Shown here in pieces: positions 1-13,000 of a DNA stretch of 64,000 nt; the first letter of the stretch is position 1; the number at the start of each line of letters is the position of its first letter. The DNA is taken from contig JAVUNC010000019.1 of the NCBI GenBank assembly GCA_032173965.1, positions 6,510,501 to 6,574,500 of the forward strand, read 5' to 3'. The notes below the pieces were generated by a model that saw nothing but the letters and a program-made list of their open reading frames with translations, made no database searches and was not told where the DNA came from. Both the position numbers and the translations under genes were made by a program. Source of the DNA: Sitta carolinensis. Taxonomy: Eukaryota > Chordata > Aves > Passeriformes > Sittidae.

Positions 1-3000
1 AGCAGAAGCCAGACAGGTATGATTGGACATTGTTGTATTGCTATCAATAGAGATAACAGAGCAGGAAACAACTAGCAGGCTGTTAACAATTTCTGCAGTC
101 CCAACCTTGTTAACCCTTAGGACACAATTTCCCTTGTCCTGGGATAAGAAAATTAGAGAATTTCTGTATACACATATCTTTATCTTACTCCTTCACCACT
201 TTTCTCAAGTATTTTCTAAGCTGTTTGGTTAAAGCCTATCTTGTCATCTTAATTTAACAAGGTTGTTAATCATGTTTACATCATGATACATCATCAGCAT
301 TCTCCTGAAAGCACAGGTATATCTGTACGCTAGCAAGGTGTTTTCATTAGTCATGTTGGGTATTTTATTGCAACAGCCTGTAATTATTTTGTCAGTAAAT
401 ATCAAAACCTCACAGTGCCTACTTGAATTATGCAAAATAGCCTCCTGCCAACCCATGAAAACTATCAGCTCTACCTTTTGTTCTCCTATATAATAATATT
501 GCATATTAAATGACAGTGGGGGAAGCCTATTTTATTAGAAAAGCCACGCCAATTCAGAAGGTAGATGAAAACTTTGTGTTATCTGTCATCAGGTGGTATA
601 AAGGGCAATCAATGCTAAAGGATCAGAAATATTTGAGATCTGCAAGTTCATCATGCAAGTATTTGAAAAAGCACAATGGAAGAAATATATTTATCTCTTT
701 GAACTGTTTTCCAATGGAATTCTTGCAAAGTGGAAATAACTTGTTCTTCATGAATTAGAAAGCTTCAGGAATAATGGTATAGGACTTCTGTTCAGTGCCC
801 TTAAATATTCATACTTGGGCATATCTCTGAAAACAAGTCTGACTATGACTATTTTCTGTATGATTATTTTCTGTTTGACAATAATCCAGGCTATTAAAAA
901 TGCTTCTTCTGATTAGTCAGGGATTCAAAGACACATTTTAGACGTGCATCATTACAGGCTTTCTATGTCCAGTCAGCTTGCTTCCCTGTCCACTCTTAAA
1001 AAAACCTAAATTTGACATTATGAAGGCTCTTTAACTTCAAGTTGAGACTGTAGGATATCAGGAATACAACTTGTTGAGACTGTAGGATATCAGGAACATG
1101 ACTTGAGATAATCTGTCTTTTGGACACTAGGTAGGATTGAAGGGGAAACACTGGACTTGAAGTAATTTAAGTTTCAACTTCTGCAGTATGTGCTTAAGAT
1201 ATTATTCACTTTGTAGGCAGTTCAATTTTCATTTTTTAAGCAGTTCATCTCTTTTTCATGCACTGCTTCTCTTGGAAGGGCATTCCTCAATGTTACTGCT
1301 ATAATGTATATGGCTTTTCTAATTTTCACCTTAAATGATGCATACTGGGTTTATAGCAACTGCTCTTGAGCCAGAACTGTCTTTTACTTTCCTGCCTGAT
1401 GTTTATGGTCTGTTACTATTGCTTAGTGGAAAATTATTTAGAATGAATTTGTTTTGAAGAGAAATCAGGAGAGTCTGGGGGATATGAGCTGGCCATGATG
1501 GCTGCAGTTTGAGACAACTGGCCTGTTTCAGTGATGATGATGGCATCTGCTCTCCTGCACTATGGTAATAACGAAACTCTTCTGAAAATCTCTGTGGGAC
1601 TGACTTGCCACACTTGTCCAGCCTAGACAGGCCATCCTAATGGTGGGAACTGGAAGGAAATCACAGTACAAGGTAGTAAGAAGTGCAGGTCTCTGTTTAG
1701 GCAGGGTCGGTGGAGGGAGGCAGCCTTTTTCTTAGCAGACTTACATAGTTGGGGGATGCTTAAAAGCTTTTGGCATACAAATCCCTCCTAGACAGAACAG
1801 TCAAGTGTTTGATTGATTCAGGAAAACCTTTTTGGTTCTTTGCTAGCAGAAGCAGCTGTGGAGGATTTCTTGTCTTTCAAATGAACTGCTCATCAAAATA
1901 CTGTGTTCCGAAATAAGAAAAGAATTACCACTGAGATACACAGGGCAGCCAGAGGATTTCTGCAGATGCCTAGGCAGGTTCAGGATAGTATATGAGAGAG
2001 AAATTTCCTTCATATAGCTAGTATCAGAGTTTTGACAAGGATCCACATGCTGGACTGCATCCAGTGTATAGACAAGAGAAAACTAGGCATTACCATCTCC
2101 CAAACAAGATTAATTCATAACTTCACAGGTGCAGAACAAAACAAGCATGGCAGACTTCTGTGTAGAGACTCTCTCCTGTGAAGAAAAGAAATGGAAAGTT
2201 AGCCATGCATGGGTATGGTATGGGAACTAGTTTTTACTTAGTTAATCTGGCCCAGAAGCTCCTACTTGCCTGTGCAGGGATCTTGGAATGTTATGGGATT
2301 GTTAGGTGCCAGAGAGGCAGTGCTTTAGCAGCTGTTCAGAAGAATGAAGAGCCCCGTTCTTGCAGATGCTCCCCTCCCCTTTCCTCCTTGGAACACCCAC
2401 TGGAGACAATGCTTCCACCTGTGACAGGGGCAACAGCCAGTCTCTGCAAGTGAACTCTGCCTTCTTCTGGGACAGATCAAATGTTTAAATACAAAAGATG
2501 CTCCTAAAATGTCAACAGATGAAGAGAAAGAAAGCTGAAGAAGGTGAAATGAGTTTATTGAGTTAGATTATCAGGACAGGTAGCGGAAGTTTCTCTCACA
2601 TAGTACCTGGAAGCAGGTAAAAGACAACTGATAGGTGTCAAGTTTGGTGCTGCTGAAGGCAAGGAACACACATTAACAAGCCTGCTTGAAAATAAGTTGC
2701 TTTTCAGGTCAGATATCTGAAGGAAGCATCCTTTGTTTGGCCCACTGGAAGTAGGCAATGAGAGAAACACCGAATGAATGGAAACAAGTCATTTGTTGTG
2801 AAGAACAGTGACAACCAGGACTCCTCAACAGAAGGCTGAATTGGCTAACGTTGCTCATTCCTTGCTCTCATAGGAAGACAGGTGGTAGGACAAAGAAAAG
2901 AGCTATAATTAAACTCCACCCATCTTCAAAAGCAGGTGAAGAGATCATAATTCATGCAATAAATCCAGACAATTAGACAATATTTGTACAATTAGAAGCT

Positions 3001-6000
3001 GAACACTGAATGATTAGTGATTCATGAATAATGAGCTAGTATCCACTCACAAACCTCAATGAGGACATCAAATTTCTGTTTGCTTTGTGATGATGATCTT
3101 TCTCAAATCTTTATCTGTAACCAGAAAAGAATTTAGACACCTCATAGGAAAGTTCATGAATTTCTTTTTTTAATTTCTGAGAAATACCTTTGAAAAAACG
3201 TGTAGTACCTTACTTTCCTAATCATAGGGGAATTTCATGTGGAGAGTTTTTTGGGTTTTGATGTTTGGTTGGGGTTTTTTGGAGTGTTTTGTTATTGCAG
3301 AGTATTCAGTTTACTGTCTTTGTTAAGATTGAAAATGTTTTTGTTTCTTTGAGCTCTTTTTGGAGACTTTGGCAATAAAGTATAATGTCTCTATCCAGTA
3401 AGACAAAAGGCCCATTTCTTTCAGGAACCTGTCTTCACTGATGGCTGATAGGTGATGCCAAAGAGAAGAACAAACATCCTCAGGCAACACACTCTGTCTT
3501 TACACTCAATCTATAATTGTTGCTCTATGATGTTTTAGCTTTTTTAAACTCATACAGAGAGTACTCAGAACAAAAACCACAACCACCAATAGCTGAGGTC
3601 TAAAAAGGGTTTTTTAAGAAGCAGGAGATGGTGTGTACAGCTCTAATTAACCTTGTATGCCCTGATGGCTGACCCTGATAAGAGCAGGTAGAGACCTCTT
3701 GAGATCCCTGAAGTGTCCAGTGTGTGCTCCCACAAAGGACACATGAGCCAACAGAGGAGGGATCACCAGAATTAAAGCAAACAGGTTGTGTCCACTTCAG
3801 GGGAAAGATGCTGTCCACAGTAGTTAGCAACAGTGGCTCCAGGGGGGCAGTGGGCACACAGAGTGAGTGTGCAGACACTGGAAGCTTGATGCAGGGGCTA
3901 CTGCATTAAAGCACTGACTTGGGACTCTGTTCTCTTTTGCATTTGCTTTAAAAGTTGCTCCTCATATATCCCTTCGTAGAATTCTCTTAAGAGCCACCTG
4001 TACTTTCTTCTTTCCTGTTTCCTGAGAACAGAACAACAAATCTTCCCACTTCTGTTTGTTTTAAATCTCCTTTATTACCCCTGGCATTGTTTCCTTGTTG
4101 TACTTTCATCCATTTACCTAATTCTGGCAGTAAACTCTTGGCAGGAATGGTGTTTCCATAAATTTCACTGTATTTATTGAGCTACACGTGTGATCATGTG
4201 CAGAACAGATTATTATTACTATTATGAATATGATGATGATTGCAACTGCAGGATTAACCAGTCAGAATGAGGAAAGTAAACTGCTTTTAAAAAAATATAT
4301 TCCTGACTAATATCAACTGCTTTCCAAGCTCTTTAGTGGGTGAATGAGACTGCAAGGAATTTTGAACTTCTAAAACATTCCTACCTCAGAGTTATGAATG
4401 GGCAAAGCGATGATTTCTAAAATGGGAAACCTGCTAGACTTTATCTGACTGGTAAATCAGAATACTTTGTATCATAACTAATTTTTGTTTGATTGAAGAA
4501 AGTTTTCCATTTTAGTTCACTTAAGGGAGCTCTGTGCTGAGGGTTGAGGGTTTTGTGAGTTGGCTTTTTTCAGCTTTCACTTTCTTTTCTCTGATTTTTG
4601 GTAATCCTTTGCTGTGTTTCAGAGCAGGTGGGATTTCAAAAAATGGACAAGAGATTTCAATAGCACATGCGCTCATGCTCCAGAGTTACTTAGAGCTCTA
4701 GGAAAATTCTTGTTCTGTGTGTCTTGGTCTCTGCCTTTGAAATGGTACAGTAATAGACTATCCCATCAGGATAGTGAGAGAATGAGTGAATTTGGTGCTG
4801 TGTGATCAGTCACTCAGTTGAGATGAGGTCTGAAGTTTTAAAATTCCATCTGATCAATATGTATATGTATTTATCTTTTTTTTTGTCTTATGTCAAGAGT
4901 AGGTTGATGGATCATGAATCAGTAGGTTGATGGATCAAGTTCCTGTGATAGGATATCATAAAGTGCTGTTTACTGATTCAGCAGAAAGGGATAGTTAACC
5001 TATAGTATTACCACCAAGGCTAGGCAGAAATTTGAGTATGGGCTTCCTTAAAAAAGTGATGATATGATTGGAAGTGCTCTTTAAACCTAAGAACTGCATC
5101 ATGCATTATGGAAAACACAGATTAGGAAATTAAACAAGTTTGATTTTGGTGTTAATGCTGTAATGGCTAGTTGCTTTAAGATTGCTGTAATAACATGTTA
5201 CTTGTGGTCATGAGTAATAATTGTTATTTGAAATATTACAAAACTATTAATGAGTAGTAGCCTTGTGTACACTAATTTTGAGATTGAAGCTTGCTACGTG
5301 AGGGTAGTGCTTGTGTAAATTTTGCACATAGATATAAAGCAACAGATCTTAAGATTACTTGGAGAAAAGTGGTTTTTCTAGAACTCTGATATTGCAAAGT
5401 GGGAGGTGCCAGACAATAGGTGTCAGCACTGGTTTAGCTATGCACAACTTCACTGAAAACGTAGATTAAGGCAGCTGGTGTTAAGCACAAGTTTGCTGTG
5501 AACTCTACTTTCAGCAAACTGAGATGCCTGTAAAGAAGGCTGAAACAGTGTTTGACATTCATTATAAAATAGCTTTTGTAGGGTATAGACTGGGAAACAG
5601 AATAAATGATACAGAAGATAAAAGCTGGTAAAAATAATGTATGTATTGTATTCACTGTGAAATGTTTCCGTAATACTGAAGGAAAGACTGTTTCTGAAAA
5701 TTGTAATTTAATTAGGTCTTGTTATCTCATGAATTATTCAGAGAGGTTACTAAGAAGAAGACGACTTTGATATACTGCTTTCCCAGGGATTTTAAAGAAA
5801 TATTAAAAAAACCTAATCAAAACTACTTGAAACTGAAGAAGGAAAGCAAAATCGCAAGAATGAGAATGGAGCAGACAGGATAAGGTGCAGTGCTAGGAAA
5901 CTTCCATGAGACTTTGGAACTGTACAGTTTTGTGGTGGAATTTTAAACTGGAACTAGCAGTTTAGATATCTTGTTCATGAAAATGCATGTGATATACAGG

Positions 6001-6570
6001 GGCCTGTGGATGATTCTGCCAACACCTTTGGAAGAAAAAAACAGGAAGACTTCATGCAAAATGTGAGGTTGTATAATGGATAAGCTTAAAGAAACCACCA
6101 CCAGGGAAATGGAAGACAAAAACTCCTTGATTTTTCTCTGTGTTTCACTGGCAACCTGCACCTAGGAACCAGGATGTGAGAATCAAGCCAAAACAGGTAA
6201 CACTAAATGCTTTAAGAGCCCAGTGTAAACATTATGGTGTAAGCCTGGCACCTCAAAAGAGGTGCTGGATCAGAGTGCCATTTCTCTAGAATTGCTTTTA
6301 TGTGGACAAACACATACCTGTTTAAATTATGTCCTCCCAAGTAGAGGGTACTGTAGCTTTAAAACTGCAAGGAGAAATAGCAAAGTAGGCTTGCAGTCAG
6401 TCTACCAGCAGATGTACACATATCAAGGAGTTTTTTAAATAAGCAAGTGCTGTCACTAGAGACCTCTGTGTGGAGAATGCCAGGTGGATGGCTGTGCACA
6501 GAACAAGGGAAACATCTTTGTCCTGTCAATATTTGGTGAGGGGTAGCTGGGAGAACCACCCCCCTCCCTC
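1..6570. other. Upstream intergenic flank, no gene recognised
   Basis: About 6.5 kb of AT-rich, intron-like sequence. The open reading frames here are short, lack recognisable domains and do not join across plausible splice sites. A 32-bp tandem duplication lies at 1041-1104, and a short direct repeat (agtaggttgatggatca) lies at 4898-4914 and 4921-4937. No CR1 tail or tRNA was recognised. Distal XDH regulatory elements could lie here but cannot be identified by eye. Confidence 0.5.
1041..1104. repeat. 32-bp tandem duplication
   Basis: Two adjacent copies of a 32-bp unit beginning gttgagactgtaggatatca, at 1041-1072 and 1073-1104, differ only near their ends (ggaatacaactt versus ggaacatgactt). 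It looks like a simple local duplication with no visible coding role. Confidence 0.85.
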
Positions 6571-6740
6571 CCCTGAAGTTTGCATTGCATTGCAAAACCC
6601 AGTGAATTCCTTGCCAGCAGCCGTGTCAGTGGCACACGGCGAGTGCCCCAAGCCTGGCAGGATAATCCAAAGGGAATGCAGCTGAATTGTGATCCTCTGC
6701 TATATAAAAGGGGGCGGGTCACTCGGCTCCTTCCAGCTCC
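6556..6740 (+). promoter_or_regulatory. XDH: Probable XDH core promoter (TATA + GC box, upstream C/EBP-like site)
   Basis: A TATA box (tatataaaag, 6701-6710) is immediately followed by a GC box (ggggcggg, 6711-6718), about 265 bases before the XDH start codon. This would place initiation near 6730-6740 and give an unspliced 5' UTR of roughly 240 bases. Upstream are a C-rich tract (about 6557-6573) and ttgcattgcattgcaaaa near 6580-6597, which resembles a C/EBP-type site; C/EBP control would suit a liver- and kidney-expressed enzyme. A short inverted repeat (GCCGTGT 6620-6626 / ACACGGC 6634-6640) lies between them. The TATA and GC boxes are seen directly; their use is inferred. Confidence 0.6.
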
Positions 6741-6975
6741 TTTTCTGTCATTAGGGCTGCAGAAGCACCAACCAAACGCAGCTGGCACGCCTCTTCATGG
6801 CTCTTATATAATATGGGGTTTCATAGAGCACTGAAGTAGAAATAAAGTCAAACACTGTTGAGGCAGACTGGTGTTACTCGTGGTGTGGCTGGTGCTCACT
6901 TTGCCTGAGGAGTAGGGCTGCTCTCACAAGGGTGCTCTGAGGCCCTGTTGGAGTGAAGTTTGGAAGGTGTGCAGG

Positions 6976-7029
6976 ATGGCACCGAACCAGGCAGGGGATG
7001 AACTTGTTTTCTTTGTGAATGGTAAAAAG
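6976..7029 (+). CDS. XDH: XDH exon 1 (start codon)
   Basis: Residues 1-18: [18 protein letters not shown]. The start resembles the recalled chicken N-terminus ([16 protein letters not shown]). LVFFVNGKK is the first beta strand of the ferredoxin-like domain. Donor gtaagg; ends in phase 0. An upstream ATG at 6796 begins a short out-of-frame reading and is not preferred. Confidence 0.95.
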
Positions 7030-10000
7030 GTAAGGAAGATTCCAGCTTTCTGTCCAGTTTGCTCCTGGATTGTGGCTTGGTTACTTTTCTAGTCATCTTT
7101 TTCCTCCTCTGCAGTTTTCTGATAAGAATACCTATTCCAAGGCTTTTAAATATTAAATTGTAAAGACTACATATTGCTTTCCTGAATGGCTTTTTCTCTT
7201 CTTTGACTCTACCTTGTGAATTATTCAAAGAATAACACAGTTACATAACATTCCTTCTACATTTTAGATTTGTTGGCAATAATTTACTACAATACTGAGG
7301 TAACTGCTTTTAAATAAGTGTGCACTGCTTAATACAGGCATTTCTACTAGAAATAATTTCAGTACTTACAACAGATCTGGAAAATTTTACTCAAATGGAA
7401 ACATCCATATATAATTCATATGCTCAATAAGTAATTCTAACATCTGGTTTTTGAAAGGGATTTTAAAGTTTATTCCACTTAAGAAGGTAGAAAACTTTTC
7501 AGAATGAAAGCCCATTAACTGATGCTGATTACTGACAATAATCTAAGAAGTGTCTCATGAGAGGCTGGGTGCTCATTGCACATGATGGACACATTTGAAC
7601 AGTTTGTCCCAGAGCCCCCTTTGCTCAGTTTAGACCTTGGACTTTGCCTGGTTAGCAATGCAGCCTTGCCCCTTCGAAAGCTTGTAACAAGTCAAAGCTG
7701 ACTCTTTCTTTGACCAATGACTACCAAGTCAATTCTGTTTCTGAGCTCAGTGCAAATATTGCCCCACCACCTTCCCCTTGCCTAGACACTTGAGGAAGGG
7801 AACTTGTGCCAAAGCAGCTTCCTGCTGAGAAACCTGGGGAGGGGACAGGGTTGCATATCCACTTGTTTGGAGCCAAGAGTTTGCAAGCTTTCCCTGTGCA
7901 CTGCTTAGGGGTAAATCATACTAAGTTTGGGCTGGACAATTAATTTTTTAATCCCTTGAGGGATCACACAATACTCTCAGCTGGTTACAAAGCTCTGTGC
8001 CCTGCCTTACAGACTGGCACAGGATTACTATCCGTTTTGGTTTTGTTGGTCTTTCATGGGAGTTTAATGTGGATGAGAGTGTAGCTACAGTTAGGGAGTT
8101 TAGTTATGAATTTGTATCCCAAACTGGATTGGAATTAGAACTTTCCAGGGTACTAGTGGATTTGATATGAATGTTTTGTTTTATTGATATATTAACAGTT
8201 TACTGAAGAATGAAGATTATCTAGTATGCAGTAAAAGTTAGTCATAGAGCTGTTGAATGCAATACTGATGTAGAGCCCAGGCTTGGTTCTGAGGTTTTAT
8301 AGAGAAGGATAACAACTAAGGCTTTGCTCACACAGATTAGTAGTGGTTCATATGTGTTAATTGACATATCAGCCATTCATTGTTTCTAGGAGGAGATGAA
8401 GATTTAAAGCTCCAAGTTAATTGTAACTAGCTAATTGAGTCTGGTAATTGAAATTGTGGCATGGGATGGTCTGTGAATTTTATCTGAAGAATTTTCTGCT
8501 ATGGTGGGTGCAGGTGGCACACCATTAACTTGTTGTCTTCTTGCTTTGTGAAGTTTTGGTGAGATGCCTCCTTTGTGAACCTCAATTTGTAGAGGGTGAA
8601 CTTGGAGTTTTTTAGATCTTGCATTAGGAGGTTGCCACAAATGTGTTGGGCAATCCAGACCCTGATAAAAGCCAAGTGTCATGTCTTGTTCGATTTTTTT
8701 GCTGGTATGCCAAAAATTCTGGAATTGTAGTTCTGGTGCCAGATCAGCTGAGGTTCAAAATCAATAGGCATCTCATGGCCTCTCAGGTAGGTATGAAGAG
8801 TTTTTAAACAAATTCCTGCATGCGGTTGCAAGTGGTGCTTCAGCACTGGCTGGTGCTCACTTATTACAAGAGCTGCTGTGTAAACTGTTAGAAAAGGCCT
8901 TCTTCCTGGAGAAAACTTTTGGCTAGCATATGAAAATGTCTATTAGTCAAAGCCCAGAGCTGGACATGTGGGACTCCCTTTTATGCATGTGGGGTGAGGT
9001 AGAGAAGGGGAGAAATGGCAGCCTGGGCTCTGGAGGCCATCAGCAGAAAACAACCTGTTCATTTTGGATCTTCTGTCTGTCCTTGCTGTGTCCTGCAGAT
9101 AATAAACCTGCTGTGAGTGACACTGGCTGTGTTGCATTTCAGCAATTTTTATGGAACTGCTGTTCTTGTTTACAAAAGCCAACTCTCAGAGCTAACTGTG
9201 TGCATATGTAAAGGGGTTTATCATAGTGTGATCTTGGCAGCTTGGCTAAAAAAACCAAAATACCAAGGGATGATTAATAACGGTACCAACTCATTTAAAT
9301 GTCAAAGCTCTCTCAGCATCCTCTCCCACTGTCTTATGGAGCAGGCAGTTCTGGGAAAGGAGCAGATTTCACTTTCTCTACCCAGAGCCTCCAGTGGCTT
9401 TTTTTTTCTATTCTCTTCTTTATGTGTGTTGCTAAAGTGGCTCAAATTACAACCCCACCAAATGCAGGTTTGAGAGAGAATTGGACTCATGGGGCACTCT
9501 GATCTGAGTGTGTGTGGAGTTTGTTGGGACATTGCTGCACATGGAAGTTTATGTGATGGAAGGAGTGGTGGGAAGTGCCTGGAAGTGCAATTCTGCTGGA
9601 ACAGCAGATAGCAAGAGGGGAAGTGGAGAGGCAGGCAGAAATATCTTCTCTTTGGTGACCTGGAGCTGAGGAAACAGCAACATCAGGGGAGGTTAGGGAA
9701 AGGTTCTTCAGCTAGAGAGTGGCTGGGCACTGGAATAGGCTCCCGGGGCAGTGGTCACAGCACCAGCCTGACAGACTTCAGGAAGTATTTGGACACCACT
9801 CTCAGGCACCTGGTATGATTCTTGTGGTGTCCTGTGCTGACCCAGGAGTTGAGCTTTGATGGTTTAAGTGGGTCCCTTCCAAGTCAGTATATTCTATGAT
9901 TCTAAGTTAGGATATGGTTCCATCCAGCTGGGGCCCTGGCTAAATATTCCAGTTGATTCACTGCAAGGAATGTGGTGACATGGCCAGTGGGAAAGGTTAC

Positions 10001-13000
10001 TGCTGTGTGAATTCATGACAGCTTGACACTGCAGATGGGCTGCTGACATTATGTCACTGTACAAAACCACGTGATAAAGGTGGTTTGTAAGACAGGGACA
10101 CAGGTTGCTGCAAATTCTTCTCTCCCCCATTAGCCCAGCCCGCTCTGTTGTCAAGGGAAAGTCTCCTTGGAACTGCTGAGCCTACTTTACATTCAGGACT
10201 GTTTATTCTGAGCACCTGTTTACATCACTGGACATAAAGCTTGGCAAACTATTAACTCAAAGTTATCTTAATAGTCTGCCTAGACTAGAATGCAAATCAG
10301 CATGCTCAATTTAAAGCTAATAGTGACAATTTTCTTTCCCTTGGCTGACAAGTCTGTCTCATGCATATGTAGCATGTAATTTTAGTTTAAACACGTGGAG
10401 CCAATATTTCTATTTCCATTCTGAATGCTAAGGGAGGATCTATGCTGGAGGTTACATTAGACCTCTTACCACTTCCAAAGTCTGTGGGTATTTGGTTGCT
10501 GATGGGACCAGCTAAAATACAGGATTTTTCTAGCTTTGTGAACGTCTGGGTTCTACATAAACAGTGACTTATGAGCTTTCAGTGTGCTAGTTTAAAGCAG
10601 AACAAGATGTTCTCATGACCAATAGCAGTTTTACATTGTGTGGTTATATTCAGTTTTTCATCTGTGCTCTAATCATTTTCCTAATAAATGAATTTGAAAT
10701 CTTTCACTGACTTCAGGAATAAGACATTCACAGATTTTAAGGTCCTAGAGGAGTTTTACATGTGACTGGCCTGACTTGCTGTGTGGCAGCCTTTCACTTT
10801 CTCTTCTTGCAACTTACTAAGTGACCAGGGATTAATGATTGAAAAGCATCTTGTCCTTCAGCAAAGCATCTGCTTCTCATTTATAGACCCTAACTGATGG
10901 AAACCTTAGCATGTTGTTTGGTAAACTAGGGAGGTTTATTTTCTCTTTCTTTCCGCTCCTCTATTTACCTTGTTCAACTACTGTTCTCTTAAACTGAAAA
11001 ATTTCTAACTTTCTGGGAGTAATAATTTAAACATGATGCTTTGTGTTGAATGGTAAAGTTACCTGAATTAGTGAGAGGCAGGTAGAGAAGTCAGAAAACA
11101 ATATATTTATTGAGATTGAAGTTTTGTACATAAAATTATGGTGAAATGAGCTCAACATCTGGACTAGTCCATGCATTCTAAAGGTGTAAAGAACTACTTC
11201 AGCTACCCTGAAGTGGTACTTAAAAGCAAAAAGAACTGCAGGACCAGGCTAGGCTCCCTGCTGAAGTGGATCCGAGTATTTAAAATTCTTATCATCAGTA
11301 GGCAAACAGACATGTAATACAAACACAGCAGCACAGAGTAAATTTGTTGAATCGACTGTCTGTGCCATCCTAACATTTTCAGCAATGTTTCTTTCTGTGT
11401 TTGATTAATAATTAAGCTGCCAAATGTTGTAAAATCCAGTTTTAAATTATCAAAATGTGGCTGTCAATCTGATATACCTGCAATATGACATTTGAGTTAA
11501 AAAACCAAAGTAAAACAAATTACCAAACACTAAAACCCAGTAACTTACCAAAGGGAAATATTTCTTTAGCTGAAGTATCTAAATTGTCTGATCCTACAGC
11601 CACCAAAGGCTATGGATGGAATTCAGTTTCTTTCTGTACAAGGACACTGGGGGAGGTGAGCAGGAACTGTGATAGTGAGCTGTGAATCATATTGTACTGG
11701 GCATCAGACAAGACATGTTATCCCCACTCACAGGGTTTTAAAATATTTTGAGAACAAATCACAGCAGGTGATTGCAACAAACCACTGGAGGAATGATATG
11801 TTGGAGGACAAACCAGCATCAACAACATTGAGCAAAAGGCAAGAACAGCAAAGGATCCTTACTCTGTGCCCAGCAAGAGAGACTCATCAGCACTAGGAAT
11901 CTGAATTGAGGAGAAATGACTCCTTGATCTCTGATGTGTGAGATTTGTGTTAATCCAGAATGTTCTCCGAAGTCTTACCCATTTTTTCCCTCAGAACTCT
12001 ACTTTCTGCCAGAATTGCAGATATACAGCTCCAGTGGAGTAGTTGAAGTGACTGAAGTGAAAATCCAGGGCTGTTGTCTAGAAGAGAAAGGGTGTGGATT
12101 GTCTGGGACATGGTGGGAGACACTTTCTGATAAAGTTGAGCAAAGCTTTGGCCTTGTGACTTCACACATTCTTGCATCACTAAAAGGACATGGAGATGAG
12201 TGGTTAAATGAAAAATGAAGGACTAGGCCTGTCTTTCATTTCCTGCTTCCTGAAAAGAAGCCAGTGGGCCAGACTTTTAATTGCTTGGTTTGAGTACATA
12301 ACCAAGTGCTTCTTGGACTCTTTAAGAAAACCTCTTGGGACATTCTCTTTGATATAAGCACAGAATAGTCTTTAACCATTCTGAAGTTTCTTCTCTGTGC
12401 CTGGTTATCTTGGAAGCTGCTTTGGAAGGGTTTGCAATGGCTATTGGCACAGACATGAGGAAGAAACTCAGCATGATGGTGGCAGTGGGAGCTGTGGGGC
12501 TGGCTCCTTGCCTGTGGAATGGCTCTGAAAGGCCATTTGTCCACTCACAGTCACAGGGATGTTTGGGGTTTCCTATTCATGTCTGTCTGTTTGCCAAGCT
12601 GCTGCAGAGGGTTGTATGGGCTTACTCTGAACCAGATGGTCATGGAAGAGCCACTTCCATGGCACTTCCATGGCTAAATAAAAGCCATAGTTTTATTTGT
12701 TTTTATGCCTCCAGGAGGTGAGGGTACAGGGGCACTCTGCTCTGAATAGCAGCAATGAGTGCTGCATGATCTACAATATGACATTCCCAAACTAGAATGG
12801 ACTCTTTTTTCCTATAGATCATCCCCAATGCAGGAATGAGATGTGCAAAAAGTGACCAGTTGTGTTTTTGTAGCAGCAATTTTATTGGTTAATTCTAAAA
12901 AGATGAACTCAAACAGGAAGTATGAACCTCGTCTCTTTAGAATAACCCTGTCATGTGTCAAAGGCATAAAACTGAAGCAGGAAAGAGGTTGTGAAGGTTT

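Noticed and set aside
8930..9532. Cluster of open frames on both strands in intron 1
   Set aside because: No domain, no splice partners, just before a CR1 fragment; treated as chance.
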